DNA from: Phlyctochytrium arcticum
Lineage: Eukaryota; Chytridiomycota; Chytridiomycetes; Chytridiales; Chytridiaceae
Assembly: GCA_025602905.1 (NCBI GenBank)
Contig: JAHLKI010000001.1
Location: 1,674,001 to 1,738,000, forward strand
Length of the DNA stretch: 64,000 nucleotides
Direction of reading: 5' to 3'
A program made the translations under genes and the position numbers. Below the pieces are notes generated by a model. That model worked only from the letters and a program-made list of their open reading frames with translations, had not been told where the DNA came from and searched no databases. Shown here in pieces: positions 36,604 to 49,600 of the stretch (position 1 is its first letter; the number at the start of each line of letters is the position of its first letter).

Positions 36604-36930
36604 CCTGGAGTTTGCCCGTGCGCGCATAAGAAAAATAAGGGACACTATTGATGAACGCTCTGGACGCGTTCCACCTGCAAGTGTATCGCTCGCGCCGCCG
36701 TCAGACAGATCCAATCCCACACTCAGTGCTGCAGCAGAGTGAGATGGTCTGCTTTCTTCCACCACATTTTAATTATTTCTGTACCTAACTTACCATTCTC
36801 TGTAACACTTACTTTCATTTTCCTTTTCTTTACACTGTGACAATAATACACGTAATAGCAAATCATATTGAATAGCCCATAAAGCACGTTCAGGAGTTGA
36901 ATACACTCTGCTAATACTTCTCAAACTTCA

Positions 36931-38639
36931 CTAAAGGTCTGCATTCGCCCCATCCTGAACTGGTTTAGCGACTGGCAAAGCGTCTTTTTCACCCCGACGC
37001 GAACGCCCACCCGCCGCTCCACCACGGAAGCGGTTACTGGCGATTTTGGCACGCATTTCCTCAACTGCCTTTCTTCGACTTTCCGGATCAAACTGCGGAG
37101 ACCCTGGCAACGCTGATGTAGAATCCCCTACTTGGTCTTCGCCACGGCGATGCTTTCCATTCTTGAAAGAGTTGCGGTATATTTCCAGCCTTTCGCGGCC
37201 TTTCTGTCTAATACTTTCCCTATCCGCGGCGGTGGTATCAGAGCTAGACTCGAGATTCGTGTGCGCCTCAAATTCATCTGCTGAGCGGCGGAAGCCCCTT
37301 TTCAAAACTGATGCGGCCTTTTCAGCTTGATTTTTAAGAACATCCTCAGTGTCCGGAATGAATGTTGCCGCTTGATCCTTGAGTGCTTCGGCAGCAACGA
37401 TGGCTTCCGCTGCTTTCGCTCGCACACTTTGAGCGGCATTTGCGCCTGCTTGTTTGGCAGCCTCGGACTCCTGGCTAATTTTGTCAGCGGCCGCCTGGAC
37501 ATTATCTGCAGCAGACTGCTTCACAGCTTCTACTGCCTCGGCCACTGCAATCTTCGCTGCATTGAGAACATCAGCGCCTTCGTGCTTCACTGCATCTGCC
37601 TTTTCTTCGCCTTCGGAGACCAAACCGTGAACAGCCGTGATAGCCTCTGCTTTGCCTCCCCAAACGACTTGTGCGGCATCTGAGAGAACGCTCTCACTCT
37701 TTTCACGAGCTGCATCCACTGCCCCAGCTGCCTTCTGACCGCCGTTTGCTGCCTCCTCTTCCACCGCCTGAAACGCGTCCTTTCCAAGCTGCTCGGCTGC
37801 TGCTGCTGCCTGTCCAACCTTGGCTTTTACTTCTTCCGTGGCGTGTTCGACACCCTCTTGAATGGATGCTGCGGCGTCTTTTACCTGCTGTGTGACGGAG
37901 CCCGCGGCGTCTTTCGCATTAGCGACTGCGTCTGACGCAAGATCAGATGCCACTTCAGTAGCGTCAGCGACAGCATGAGCCGCCTGGGAACCAAACCCTT
38001 TAGCAGCGTTGGCCACCCTGGCGGCTGAACCGACTGCTGCTGATCCGGAGTCTTTCGCAATCTCCGCTACTTTTCCTGCGGTTTCAGCAACATACGCAGC
38101 GGACTCTTCAGCTCCTTTTTTTGCTGCCGTAGCTGCATCTGCAGTAGCGTCAGTGACAGCATGAGCTGCCTGGAAACCGAACCCTTTAGCAACGTTGGCC
38201 ACCCTGCCGGCTGAACCGACTGCTGCTGACCCGGAGTCTTTTGCAATCTCGGCTACTTTTCCTGCGGTTTCAGCAACATACGCAGCGGACTCTTCAGCTC
38301 CTTTTTTTGCTGCCGTAGCTGCATCTGCCGCAGCCTTCACAGCCGATGCTCCCGTATCAAAAATCGCATCCTGCACTTCCCCTGCTGCAGCACGAGCGGC
38401 TTTGACGGCATGTTCCGCAGAATCTACTGCACTCTCCCCAGCTTGTTTGGCCTCTTGATATGCCACGGCATTTGCTGATACCCCAGGTATCAGTTGAAGG
38501 CTGGAGACAGCACTGCTATGGAATGGGTTATTATTGGAGCCTAATGATTTCTCTCTTTTGCTTACCGAAAGCTGTTACCAGTATAAATGTCGGCCGAAAG
38601 CACTCCCGCAACGATTGCAATAATGAGTTTGTTATGCAT
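36931..38639 (-). CDS. alanine-rich LEA-like helical protein with signal peptide
   Basis: Two exons (38566-38639, 36931-38515) encode 552 residues. The start MHNKLIIAIVAGVLSADIYT looks like a signal peptide or membrane anchor. The rest is very rich in Ala, Lys, Glu and Gln, with a roughly 11-residue pattern such as AATAAKKGAEESAAYVAETA and VKQSAADNVQAAADKI. This is the signature of group 3 LEA and similar amphipathic helical proteins that bind membranes or protect against drying. A 62-residue unit is duplicated in tandem near the N-terminus. The basic tail contains RRKAVEEMRAKIASNRFRGG. The function is inferred from composition only. It is divergent from RNF32, with an ACGCGT cluster between. 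Confidence 0.7.
37961..38332 (-). repeat. 186-bp tandem duplication within the LEA-like gene
   Basis: Two adjacent copies offset by exactly 186 bases (62 codons) differ at only a handful of positions. Each encodes AAKKGAEESAAYVAETAGKV and the following SGSAAVGSA segment. High identity at the DNA level, including synonymous sites, points to a recent duplication or ongoing homogenisation. Confidence 0.9.
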
Positions 38640-38789
38640 ATTTGAAAAATAGTCGTAGACGAAAGAAAAATTTAGGGGGTTCTTTAGGAAGCATTCATAT
38701 TTAAAGAGGAAATATTGCTGACGAGTCAATGACGACCTTTGTTACGACTTGATTGAAGGAGCATCCTCAGTTTATGCCCTCAGTTTTTG

Positions 38790-38811
38790 ACGCGTCGACG
38801 CGTCGACGCGT
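38790..38811. promoter_or_regulatory. triple ACGCGT (MCB-like) cluster
   Basis: ACGCGT occurs three times at exact 8-base spacing (38790-38795, 38798-38803, 38806-38811), 53-74 bases before the RNF32 ATG and about 150 bases before the start of the divergent LEA-like gene. ACGCGT is the MluI cell-cycle box bound by MBF-type factors in fungi. Use of the site here is inference. Confidence 0.5.
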
Positions 38812-38863
38812 TTAGTGTGGCGCAATCCTCATAATATCCATCTCGATTCTCACTCTACGACCA

Positions 38864-40593
38864 ATGTACACTGGGATGTCAAAAGTGTCCCGAGCGCGTC
38901 AATCAGAAAGTGGGGAGCATACAACGAGGAGTTCAGGCATATCGAGGAGCACCATAAGATGGGAAGATTCACGTCCACTAATACATGCGGTCCGGGCGAT
39001 CGCATCAGTGAGTTCAAGAGGAATCAATGTCAATCCACTTCCACCTCTCCGACGGAGTGAACCATCTCGGAATCGTCAAACGGCGCTCGATGGGCGTGAT
39101 GAGGAGCGCAAAACTGTTCACCACACGCTACATAGTGCAGCTCTTCAGGACCATTTCGTGAAATCCATGCAACTTAAAAGTCTAGATACAGCCGCGCTGC
39201 CGTCTTATCGCAAATCAATCACAATTCCTACCCAAAAACATATTCAGCTTCAGTCTCTAGATATAAGAAAAAGGCAAAGGCAAAAGTGGGAACGCGAGAG
39301 AGACAAATCGCCACGGAAACTTGCAGGTTTAGAACCCCGCGAATCCAGCTCAACTCCGCTTGAAAAAGTGTTGGATTCCCCCGGTCCGTCACTGACATTA
39401 GCCCAGCGTCTCGGCATTCTACCGCGACCCCCTTCTCGACTTTCAGATCACGGATGGAATGTGGCGAAAACTCTTTCAAAGGAACGAGATGATTCTAATC
39501 ACCCATGTCCTATCTGCCAGGAACCTTTCCGCACGGAAGAGCAGGTAGTATGACTGATGGAGTCTGATATCTACTTTTTTTTTAATTGAGGCATTGCGTC
39601 ACAAAGGTACTACTATCATGCTCCCATGTGTTTCACCGATCTTGCATCCAATCATATGAGCGTTATGTTCATAAAAAAATCTGCCCACTGTGCCGTCAAG
39701 CTAATTACGAAAAACGTCTGATTTTCGAAGGTTTAACTCAGGTAATTTATATTTTGCATTTCTTGAGTGCTGATACTGAGTGTGACTTAGCATAAAAAGG
39801 ACTCGGCTGTCAAGTATGGATGATGTTGGGTTGAAAAAACAGATAATTGCCTATAACAGTTGCTCTCAGGATACAGAAGACTTGGAGAATGTATTACGCG
39901 CGCAAAAAGTATAGGGTCTACCGGCGTGAGCACCCCCCGTCTGATCCCAAACTGTTAACTCACTGGCACATGGATAAAGTAAACAGTGTTGCTCTTTGGC
40001 TTTCTGCTGATGATTTAAACATTCTTGCATAGCTAGAGTCATACAACTCGCTATTGGAACAGCAAGTTAAGAGCGAATCCCTTGCTCTTGATAAGTTCCT
40101 GCGTGACCTGGATATGGAGGTGGAACAGTCTAGATGTACTATAAGAGGGTAGGAAGGAGTGCTGTTTCGATATCCAATGGCTAATGGTACTTGTGAAGCG
40201 ATTCCGCCGGTACCTCAGATGAGACTTTGCTCCAGCTCAAGTCGTTGCGCCATGACTGGGATAAAATCTTTGCGCGAGCGAGTGACGAAGGGCGTCTCGA
40301 GGACGACTGCGCAATATGCATCACACCGCTTTGGGCGGATCGGCCAATTGCTGCCTCAAGTGTCGCGGACAAGATCCCCAGAAGAAAGGTGCCAGCAAGA
40401 GCATTGACTTTGCTAAGTTGCTCTCATCTTTACCACGCCAAGGTAAGGCGAATGCATTCGCAATTGATTCTATACTAAACTGCGCGCGCCCTTCAAATTT
40501 TAGTGTCTCCAGTGTCTCGAAAAATTTGACAACAATATTCACACCCACGTTTGCCCGATATGCCGGGCCACGTATGAAAGAATTCTGGTATAG
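38864..40593 (+). CDS. RNF32: RNF32-like protein: RING-IQ-RING
   Basis: Six exons (38864-39544, 39607-39730, 39860-39978, 40033-40148, 40199-40442, 40504-40593) join in phase to 457 residues. A basic N-terminus leads to a first RING-H2, CPICQEPFRTEEQ with VLLSCSHVFHRSCIQ and CPLCRQ. An IQ motif follows, VALRIQKTWRMYYARKKYR, then a coiled-coil linker. A second RING-H2 is DDCAICITPLW with LLSCSHLYHAKCLQCLEKF and CPICRATYE. This RING-IQ-RING order is that of animal RNF32, a testis-expressed family of likely E3 ligases with calmodulin binding, which fits a flagellated organism. Exon 3 phase was settled by moving the preceding donor to 39731. The start codon is the first of several ATGs and could be another. 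Confidence 0.85.
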
Positions 40594-40662
40594 TATCTAC
40601 AAGTAGTGAAGCTTCACATTGTATTTGGTGTCTATGTACAATAATGTATTCTAGTTACAGTT

Positions 40663-43600
40663 CTAGAACTCGTTGGCAATAATGGCCACGCATCGCTGCA
40701 ACATTATATTTACGTCTTCTGCATGCTCGACCTTCAGTTGCGCAGTAAACAACACATCCTGTCGATCCTCGTTTAAATAAATTGGGAGAACAATCTCACA
40801 GCCGGTGTCTTCATTCTCCCTTTTGGGTGTCCATCGAAGGACCATTGATATTGATGTGGTTTTTAGCTCTGAGTTGCTTGACAGGCCCTCACTTGTCCAT
40901 TCTGCACCTTCCAACCTCATTCCTAAACAAACTCTCAGTCAGATACAAATACCTCCACCTGGTTGCACTGGGCCTTACCTTGCAACGCAAATCCGCTGTG
41001 GTTTCCTGCTGCCGTGTGACTGCTGCTGAAATCTCCAACCGATACCTCAAGTTGTAATTCTTCGAGAGAGATTTTCATCGTATGAGCAATACATTGGCGT
41101 GTTGCTGTCACGAACGCCTCCGGGGTAAAGAAACCACCAATCCAAATGCGCAAAGTATGTGCATTGTCGGCTTCAGCAATCGCTTTCAACTGACTCAATC
41201 GTTTACCCAAATCCACAAGCCATTCATTGAGCGAAGTGCGCTTTGCCACTGTGTAGGAAAGCCAGTGTGGCGGAATTGTGCCCTTGATGGCAGCACTGAG
41301 TAACTCTCGGACACGATTTGTTTGCTTCCATTTGCCAGATAGCGACTGATGTAATTCCGACAAATCTGACCTAACGGTAGCAAGCAATCTTTGCGCCGAT
41401 TGGTTCTCTCTCTCGAAGAATCGGAGCAGCGGGTCGCTGTCATCTCCAACCCCACGACGCATAGACGGAAGCTTGTCGGGAAGCATTCCTTGCCAATTAT
41501 TGATGGCGTCCAGTAAGGCATGAGTGCGGGAAGAGCGGGAGTTTATGTCGTTGCCTTCAGCGCCTAGGATATCTTCATCAGTAGTTCTGAGCTTTCGAAC
41601 ATTGGATAGCATATTGTGGCCTGTTTCAATGGTTATCAACGGTCAACGTCTGGCACATGATTTACTGTACTAACCTTTGTGGATGAGACGCACCATTTCA
41701 GCATTGTTGGGCAATCCCAGCCATGTGGGTGGTTGCTGATCGGGGAGTGTCTTAATCCAGTCCAAAAATTGCTCTGAACGAATACCATCGGGCATCTCGA
41801 GCAGTGGTACATTTCCCACAGATTGCACAAGGGGATGGTGAGAGTTATAACTTGATGCCGTAAATAAACCATCCACGAAGGTTTCCAGCAGACGCTGGTC
41901 AAACTCGTTGTCAATTTTCCCGCCATAAACAGTCTCCTTAAGAAGAATTCTTATTGCTTTCCAAGGAATCTTTTCGGGTGGAATGTTGGCGCGTCCTTGC
42001 GCGGCTGCGTCGATCCAGTAATTGATGACAGCCAAGGCCATATCCTGATCAGAGTCATTGAATTCATACTGTTTGGACCAACCCAAGGGGGCGTAACGCA
42101 AGCGCTCCTGTACAACCGCGTGTAGCCAAGCCAACAAAAAGTGAACTCTCATGCGTTCACTTGGTCCTTTAGCACGACTAGCTTGAGGGAAATTGCTTAA
42201 GCTTTCCATCAGATTCGCCTTGATTCCTGGGGGAGGTTCAAACATCAAAACACGCGCCATGCGCAGGATATTGGCTGGAACTTTCGGGTGGGTTTCCATT
42301 GTGAGAAACAATCGAAAGTCCACGCTCGGTTTGAGGCTGTGCAATCGTTTTTCCAGCTGACTTAACCAAGCAGGCGCCAAGTGTACGTTTTTCAACAAAA
42401 CCCAGGTCCCGTTACGAGCCGCATTGACAATGGCAGCATCAGCTAAGGTAAAGCCTTCAGCGGAACCCATTGCTATACAAGTCATTCGTTTCTCCATTTC
42501 CGCGGCAAATTGTTCGATTCGTGAGCTAGCATCATAACCTGGAGGTGAACACAACGCTACTGGCACCGGCTTGATCAACTCTTCCATGACAATGACCTTG
42601 AGGTTGAGTTCAGAGCTATTCAAAAAATCGGCCCCAAACACTTGTTGGACGAAGATAGTAGCCGCTGCAAGCACGCGGTCCGGTCTCACACTCTTCACAA
42701 CAAGAACATCTTGAAAACTACCAAGAACTGGAAGGGGAGGGGTCAGCGAACTGGATATGGATACAAGGAACAAACTTCAAAGGTATTTACCTGGATGGGC
42801 GCTTCGGCCTGGCCAGCTGGGTAGATTGCTTTCCGGTGCTTGTTCAGTTTTGATGATAGTTTTCCACAATGCACCATTCTCCTCCAAGTGTTCCGCGAAC
42901 CCTTGGAATCCAGGAATACTGCCATGAGCAGCGACTCCCTTGGCTACATCTGCGCCAAAGCAAGCTACCAAACCGGCCGACGGTTTTGTCAGTCCCAAAT
43001 CGTTGGACCTCCCAATGAGATGGTCCATGAGACCGTCTTCGATGGGGCTGCCAGTATGTTTGAGTTTGATTTGCGAAAAGAGAAGGGCAAGCGTCAACTG
43101 GTCTTCATGATATAATGCCTGAGCGATGCGCCGGAACGAAACCGCAAACAGGTCTTGCTCTAGCACTTGAAGTCGTTTCGCTGGATCTCGGAGATTGTGG
43201 AGGTTGGGATTCTTGTGAACCAGAAATTCAAAAATCTCCAAGAAAAAGTCAAGAGAGAATTGATAAAACCGATCCAAAATGCTCAGCTGCTCCATAACGA
43301 AGAAAACGGCACTGCAGGACTGTGCAAGTGGAGTGTATACAGCAGTGGCTATCTCGACTTCCTGCATGATGATATCGGTTTCATCGACTTTTCGGGACAC
43401 TTCTCCAGCCTCCTGTTTCAAAACTTCTAAGGTAGAAATCACCTTATCATCCTCCAGAATGTTGCCTTTAGAAGAATTTAGGGCCTGGAGCAGTGACTGT
43501 TCAAGGTGACGAAGCCTGAGTTGGAATTCCCCTTGCAACTTGAGAAGATCTGTCCGCTTTCGATCTGTTTCCGGACTTTCTGCCTTCAAAACCTGATGCA

Positions 43601-46600
43601 GACATTGATTTTGAAGACTTTCCCGGGTGACGGTGAAGTTTACGAACGTCACCCGGCTGCAAAGATCAGGCGCAAAGTTGACGGATGGGTCCCGGGTACA
43701 GAGAAACAGGGTGAAGGAGGGAGAGAAGTCGATGTCTTGACCGCCCAATCGGATGAGCGTACGGCCTCCCGTTTTGCGCAACTCACGATTAAGCACTGGA
43801 TTGAGAATTGGATCCAAATGTTCCACATCCTGTACTAGCAGTGGGGTACCGAATCGCAAGGCACTCTCCAATACTTTCAGGAAAGAGTCATCCAAAAAGC
43901 TGGTAACCGTTATACGCTTGCTTTTATATTCATTTTGCAGATATGTTGTTGCTTGACCTGCTGGATCAATAAGTAAAGGATATCTGTTGAATCGTTTGAG
44001 GATAATAGCGTTCTCTGTGCAGAGGTCATCCGCAGGGAGGTCATTGGCATGCCATGCAAGTCGCTCATCCGCCGTGCATAAATAGCTCGATATGGATAGA
44101 TCGCGACGGAACTTGATACCAGCGAGTGTCAGGTGTGCTGACCATCGATTCAAAAGTTGCGCACGGTGTTCTTGGCTGAAAAATCCAGCGTACGCTAGGA
44201 ATGCAGATGCGAGAAATACGTCTCCAACGATGGTGCCCATTTGAGATTCAAAGGACTGACTACCTTCTTCCCATCGATCTTTTTCTGAGCTGAGATTATC
44301 CAATAAGCGCAAGCTTCGTTCAACTCTGCTTTGGACGGTTTCCATCTCACTCTTCAAAGACTGGGTCTCACTAATGAGAACGGCGTATTCATCCTTATAG
44401 CGTGTTATGCTTTCTTCCAGTTCCTGAATCATGGCATCAATAGCCGTTGCTTTTGACTTCGCAATTTCAGCGCTTTCCTCCAGTTCTTGTACCTCCTGCC
44501 GAAGGGGTCCGACCCGCTCAAGAATGCATGCATATTGAACCTGTGCGATAGCCCACTTGACCAATGGTCCACAGGCCTGACTGGCCCGGTTGACTGTCTC
44601 AAAGTTGTATTTCGGGTTCGATAAATAGGAAGATACAATCTCTTCCCGCGCCCGCGCGCTCATTTTGTCCGTGTCGTAATTTACAATGCTGGCAATAAAA
44701 TCATCCTTCCTGATAATGCTTTGCACCGTCTTCCACGAATCAACTCTGTTGCCCAAGAGAATGCACACTGATTCCATTGCCATTTTGACAGCTTCTGGAG
44801 GATTACTCATTGTCCGAACTTCCTGTAAATGCTGCTTTTTGATGCTACTGACGCTGCCCTGCGCTTCCAACACTGCCGGCTCCGCTTCTGCGAGATCCTG
44901 TAGAACAACCTTTCGTCGTTCTTCGATTTCCTGATTTTGTTGGGCAATGGATTGTTGAATTTCTAGCGATGTATGCTTCTTCTGTTCGGCCTCTTGCTGA
45001 TCGGCGACCATTCGCTTCAATTTCTCATTCGCTTCTCGGTTCTTTGCCTCGAGCTCAGTCCGCTTGACCGCAAGGCTTTTTCGCAACTCTTCCACTTTGA
45101 CCACTGTTTCATGTAACTTTTCGAGGCCAACGTTGAGATGCCTTTGTCGTTCCTCCAAATCCTCTCTCTTCTCATTGAACAGGCGGACGTAATGGTTGAT
45201 AAAATCCAGATAGTGGCGTGGTGTGATGACATTTACGCGGCCTTGTCTTCTTCGTAACTTCTCATTGATTTCCTTCAATGATTTATGCACAAACACAAAG
45301 GCATTGACAATCGACAGCCTATATGTTGGTGGTAATTGTAGATCGTGGTAAACAATGGGAAAGTCTGCCGGTGCACGGTAAGAGGGAAGATCCAGGTCCA
45401 ACGTGGCGGTAAACTCCTGTCCGACTTGAAAGAAGGCTTGGTCGGACCAGTCGCCGAACCAATCCAAGACACAGCGATTGAAAAGTGCAGGGGATGTTGC
45501 AGCGCGACCTGCCAATCCATCCTGAGGGGGGTTCATTGTGAAAACCACATGCAAATTACGCATTATTTGATTCGTGAACCATTTATATAACTCATCCGCC
45601 GTGTCCAAAATAAGCCCTTCGCGTTGAGCGCCTTCCTTACAAGCAGCAAGGAGGGCAACGTGTTCGTCCCCTTCAAATAGTCCGGGAACTTCTGCATTTG
45701 CAAGCAAAGTATTCATCTTCTCCAGGAACGCAGAGTTGAGTACGTTCGATTCGTCCATGATAAAGCAAACCTTTTCCCCTTTGCATCCCGCACGTCGCAA
45801 TACTGCTCGTAAATCATCATCAAAATCAGATGCTGTGTATTTATTGTGCACCTTGATCTGGAAAACGCTAAGGCCATTCATCCACGCGACAAACCGCGCC
45901 AAAGTGGTCTTCCCTGACCCACTTGTTCCGATAAGCAAGAGATGTCCCTGAGGTTGGCGATATACACGATCAATTCTCAAGACATGCTCCAAGACATCAT
46001 TGAAAAGCACCAAGGGCACATCCAACTCCTCCTCATAGAAAATTTTAAGTCGTGCTTGCACAAATTCACGTAAGTCGGCGCGCTTCACTGGTACATATTC
46101 GCGAGACAACCAATTCGAAAAAAGGATTGGACGCTCCATAACCTCAGGAGAGATGCTGGGGAAATGTCGGAAGGCAATCTCGTCAATTGTTCTGTCTGTC
46201 CAATCGCGCTCAGATTGATCTACCAGGCGGTCCTGGAACAGACGCAGCGCCTCATGCGCCCAAATTCGAACAAGTCCCTGTAAAGGCAATTCGTCCAAAT
46301 CCTTGATACATTCAAAAATACCACGGACCCACCGCGTGAGTTCACGAGGCGAGTAGATAAAGTGTGCTTGTTTGTCGGCCGTGAACTGTTTTTGCGATTC
46401 AAGGTAGAAGTCAACCATTGCAGCTGTCAATGCCTGCGAGTACCCTCTGAGTGCTGGGATAACTTTCAGCATTGCCTTTGAGAAAGTGGTATAAATCTGC
46501 ACCAGCGATTCTTCGCCGGGATAGTCTACCATGACGACGGGGGAATGACGGAGGAACCGATGTGAAAGTGGAACACGCCCAGGATCTGTAGGAGGATTGC

Positions 46601-49600
46601 ACGCTCCTACAAATTGAACGCGCTCAAGTTTGACCCATGCCCGGTCAGATTTCCGCCAAAAGCCACCGTGCTCAACAAGTTGCCGAATGAATGAAATCAC
46701 TCGCTGCGTTCCGTACTTGTCGGCAGCTGGTAAATTGATTTCGTCACAAAACAGTACCAGCCAGCGACCTGTCGCTTGCGGTGATAGAATGACCCCATTG
46801 AGGGTCTTCCGATACTCGCAGTACTGCTCAAACGTTTGGAGAATCAATTCGGGAGTGGTTGCACTAGAGAAATTAAGCCCAACGACATCCATTTCCGGAA
46901 GCTTACGCAATGCCGCAAATAATGTCATGGTCTTTCCAGATCCCGGTGGCCCACAAAGAACTATCGGCTTGTGTTCTGCCAACCACGAATACAGGATATC
47001 TTCGTGGCGAACTGTGTCAACTGTGGGAATTACAACATCGGCCGTTGCAACGTTGTGCGTCTCAATTTCAATCGTAGGAACCCGCGTTCGCCACTCTATC
47101 CATTCTCCTGTCGAAATATCCACGTCGTAGTCGATCAAAGAACCACCCGCGGCAGGGCCTTCTTGCGTTGAAATGCTCAAAAGAAACTCCCCAAGCTGTT
47201 GCCTCACCTCCAAACGAGAGTCTCCCGCAAAACTCCAGACGATTGCAAGCAACAGCCGTTTACAAACGTAACGGTCCAAAGCGGTAGCGCTCAATGGGAA
47301 GTCGGGATGAGCAGAGTCATATGCCAGGACAGCACGAACTATGTTATTGATCAAGCTCGTGAGAGAAATGATGGCGCGCGTCTTCGTAAAGTCCATGAGG
47401 TGGTAGCGAACGGAGGCAAATTCTAAAGCTTTCACTACCAGTCCATTGGCTTTCATATATCCCGCTAGTATATCAGCAATTAGATGTTGCGCCTGCATCG
47501 CGTTGGACAGTTCTGCACCCTGATCTCCACTTGATTGGGCGGTATCGTCGTCATCAGTGAGTAGCTCTGATCGAAGAGTTGCCAGATAATGTTGCATGAC
47601 TACTTCAACTGTTACCGTATCCTCGCTAAACCAAACCATACCACAGCGACTGACCGTAGCCAGAGTTGCTTGTTTAAGATTCTCCACTTCGAACATGATG
47701 CGAACATTTGGTGGTAGATTTAGACGTTCACCGTTGGGCAAAGTAAGCATCTTGTTGTCATCCAGAACTGAATTAAGATTTTCCACCCACTCCGGATCAA
47801 CATCCCCATCGAAAATAATCCAATGACGTTTGGCTCCCTCACCGCGTACGTTGTCGATGATTTTACGAAGAATGTGAGTGAAAAGACCATCAGTCCATTC
47901 GCGTGTTGTGAGGTCCATATGTCCGTACAAAGCCTCCTTTGACATTGCCTTGGGATCAATTACATAGGATACACCTTCAATACCCTCCAGTTGCCCAAGA
48001 GCTTCAAGAAGCACTTGATGCGCAACGCTCTTGCCCGAACCTGATGGACCAACCAGCATTATGCCGTGATGGATGATCTGTATCTGATATAGCTGAATAA
48101 CCTTCTCTAACCAAGGGCCATCAGCAACCAATTTTCGATGGGTACAGGCATTCTTGATGGCGGCCTCCAACGCCCCAAGCGGGATGGGTCGATACTGAAC
48201 CCCTGGGAACACATCATCAAGCAGATTACGCAGGAGAGCGATGTCATCCGCTAACAGTTTGGGAATAATGGTCTCGCGAACACTGCGTATCAAAAGTTCT
48301 TGCTCGGATGGAACAACTGACGAGTTGGATTGTCCTGTTGTCTTCTGCAATATCTCTCGCTTCAAATTGCCCGCGCTGACGAGTACACTTTTCAACGAGC
48401 GCAGACCAAAATCATAGTGATTTTGGGGCGATAGTTGTTCGGCGCACAAGACAAACAAGGGGACGACTTTTGATGCGAGCAGTTCCGCCGAACGGAAACC
48501 CTGTGAGTACAACATGACTTGCGCAATGAGTTCTCTGTCTGGCTTCGTCATGGCAATGCTGCGGAAGAGCTTTTTCAAATTGTCCGGCAGATTGGACCTG
48601 CCAGCATATCCGGGATTCATCGTGATAAATATACCCGTATCAGGACTGACTCTAAAATGCTTGTTGACAAGTTCAACTTCTTGCTCGCTTTTGAGCCCCA
48701 TTTGAATTGCTTGAATTTGTTGCGAGACTGCCGAGAGAATACGCTCTTCTAACCGATTGAATTCATCGAAGCAACCCCATGCGCCGACACGGCATAATCC
48801 AATAAAAATCCGTCCCATAGCTTGGAAGTCGAAGTTTTCATCGCAACAAAAGACAAGCACAAATCGTCCCAATTGCACACCCAATGCTTTAACACTTTCA
48901 GTCTTGCCGGTTCCAGCTGGCCCAAATGGACTACCGCCCAACTTTGCATGCAGTGCCTGTGTGAGTGTCAAATAGCAGCGATCTGTGAGTGGAGTCTGCA
49001 CCAATCGATCCGCAATACCCAGGTATTCAAAGCCGTACGTAAAAGAAGCGTCGGCCATCTTGACTGATAACTGCTTAAGAACGTCTTGCTCCCCGTGATT
49101 GAAATAAAAGCGCATGTAGTAGAGCCATTCAAAGTCAGTGGGGGAGGAAATCTGATTGCGAATCAGCCGACGTATGATATCTCGTTGATGCACCAATTCG
49201 GTGATGAGATGTTCACATTTTCTTCGGCGAATGGTAGGTATGTCTTCAAGAACCAGATCAGCGAGGATTTTCAATCCACTTTCCACCAAGGATAAAACAT
49301 CATGTAGAGGTTGGCCCGCTGCCACAGACCCACTACTGAGTTGCGAGAACGCAGCTTCAACTGCGCCAGTCCAAAGTACTTGCATCGACAAAACCACCAA
49401 CTGGTCCGGATACTTATCGACCCATGCTAGAAAGGATTGACGATCGAAAGTTGTCTTCTCGTGGAGCGATGGCAGGTCTCGTACGGCATCGAAAAGCGCA
49501 TGTGCCAAAGTAGAGCGCATCTCCTTTTCTAGTGCAGCAAGCCAGTCGTTGACCTTTGGAAAATCTCCAATCGTTATGGATTTGCTCAAGGATACGCGTT

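Noticed and set aside
36575..36626. Intron that would repair the ATG26 frame
   Set aside because: The only GT/AG pair around the break spans about 26 bases and would delete the conserved YRDLE segment.
32134..36742. ATG26 as a pseudogene
   Set aside because: All domains and introns are intact up to the last 3-4 percent of the protein; a single TA slip or sequencing error is a simpler reading.
39780..39836. Extra exon between the first RING and IQ exons of RNF32
   Set aside because: All frame-compatible versions contain a stop or need a 30-base intron; moving the upstream donor to 39731 solves the phase without it.
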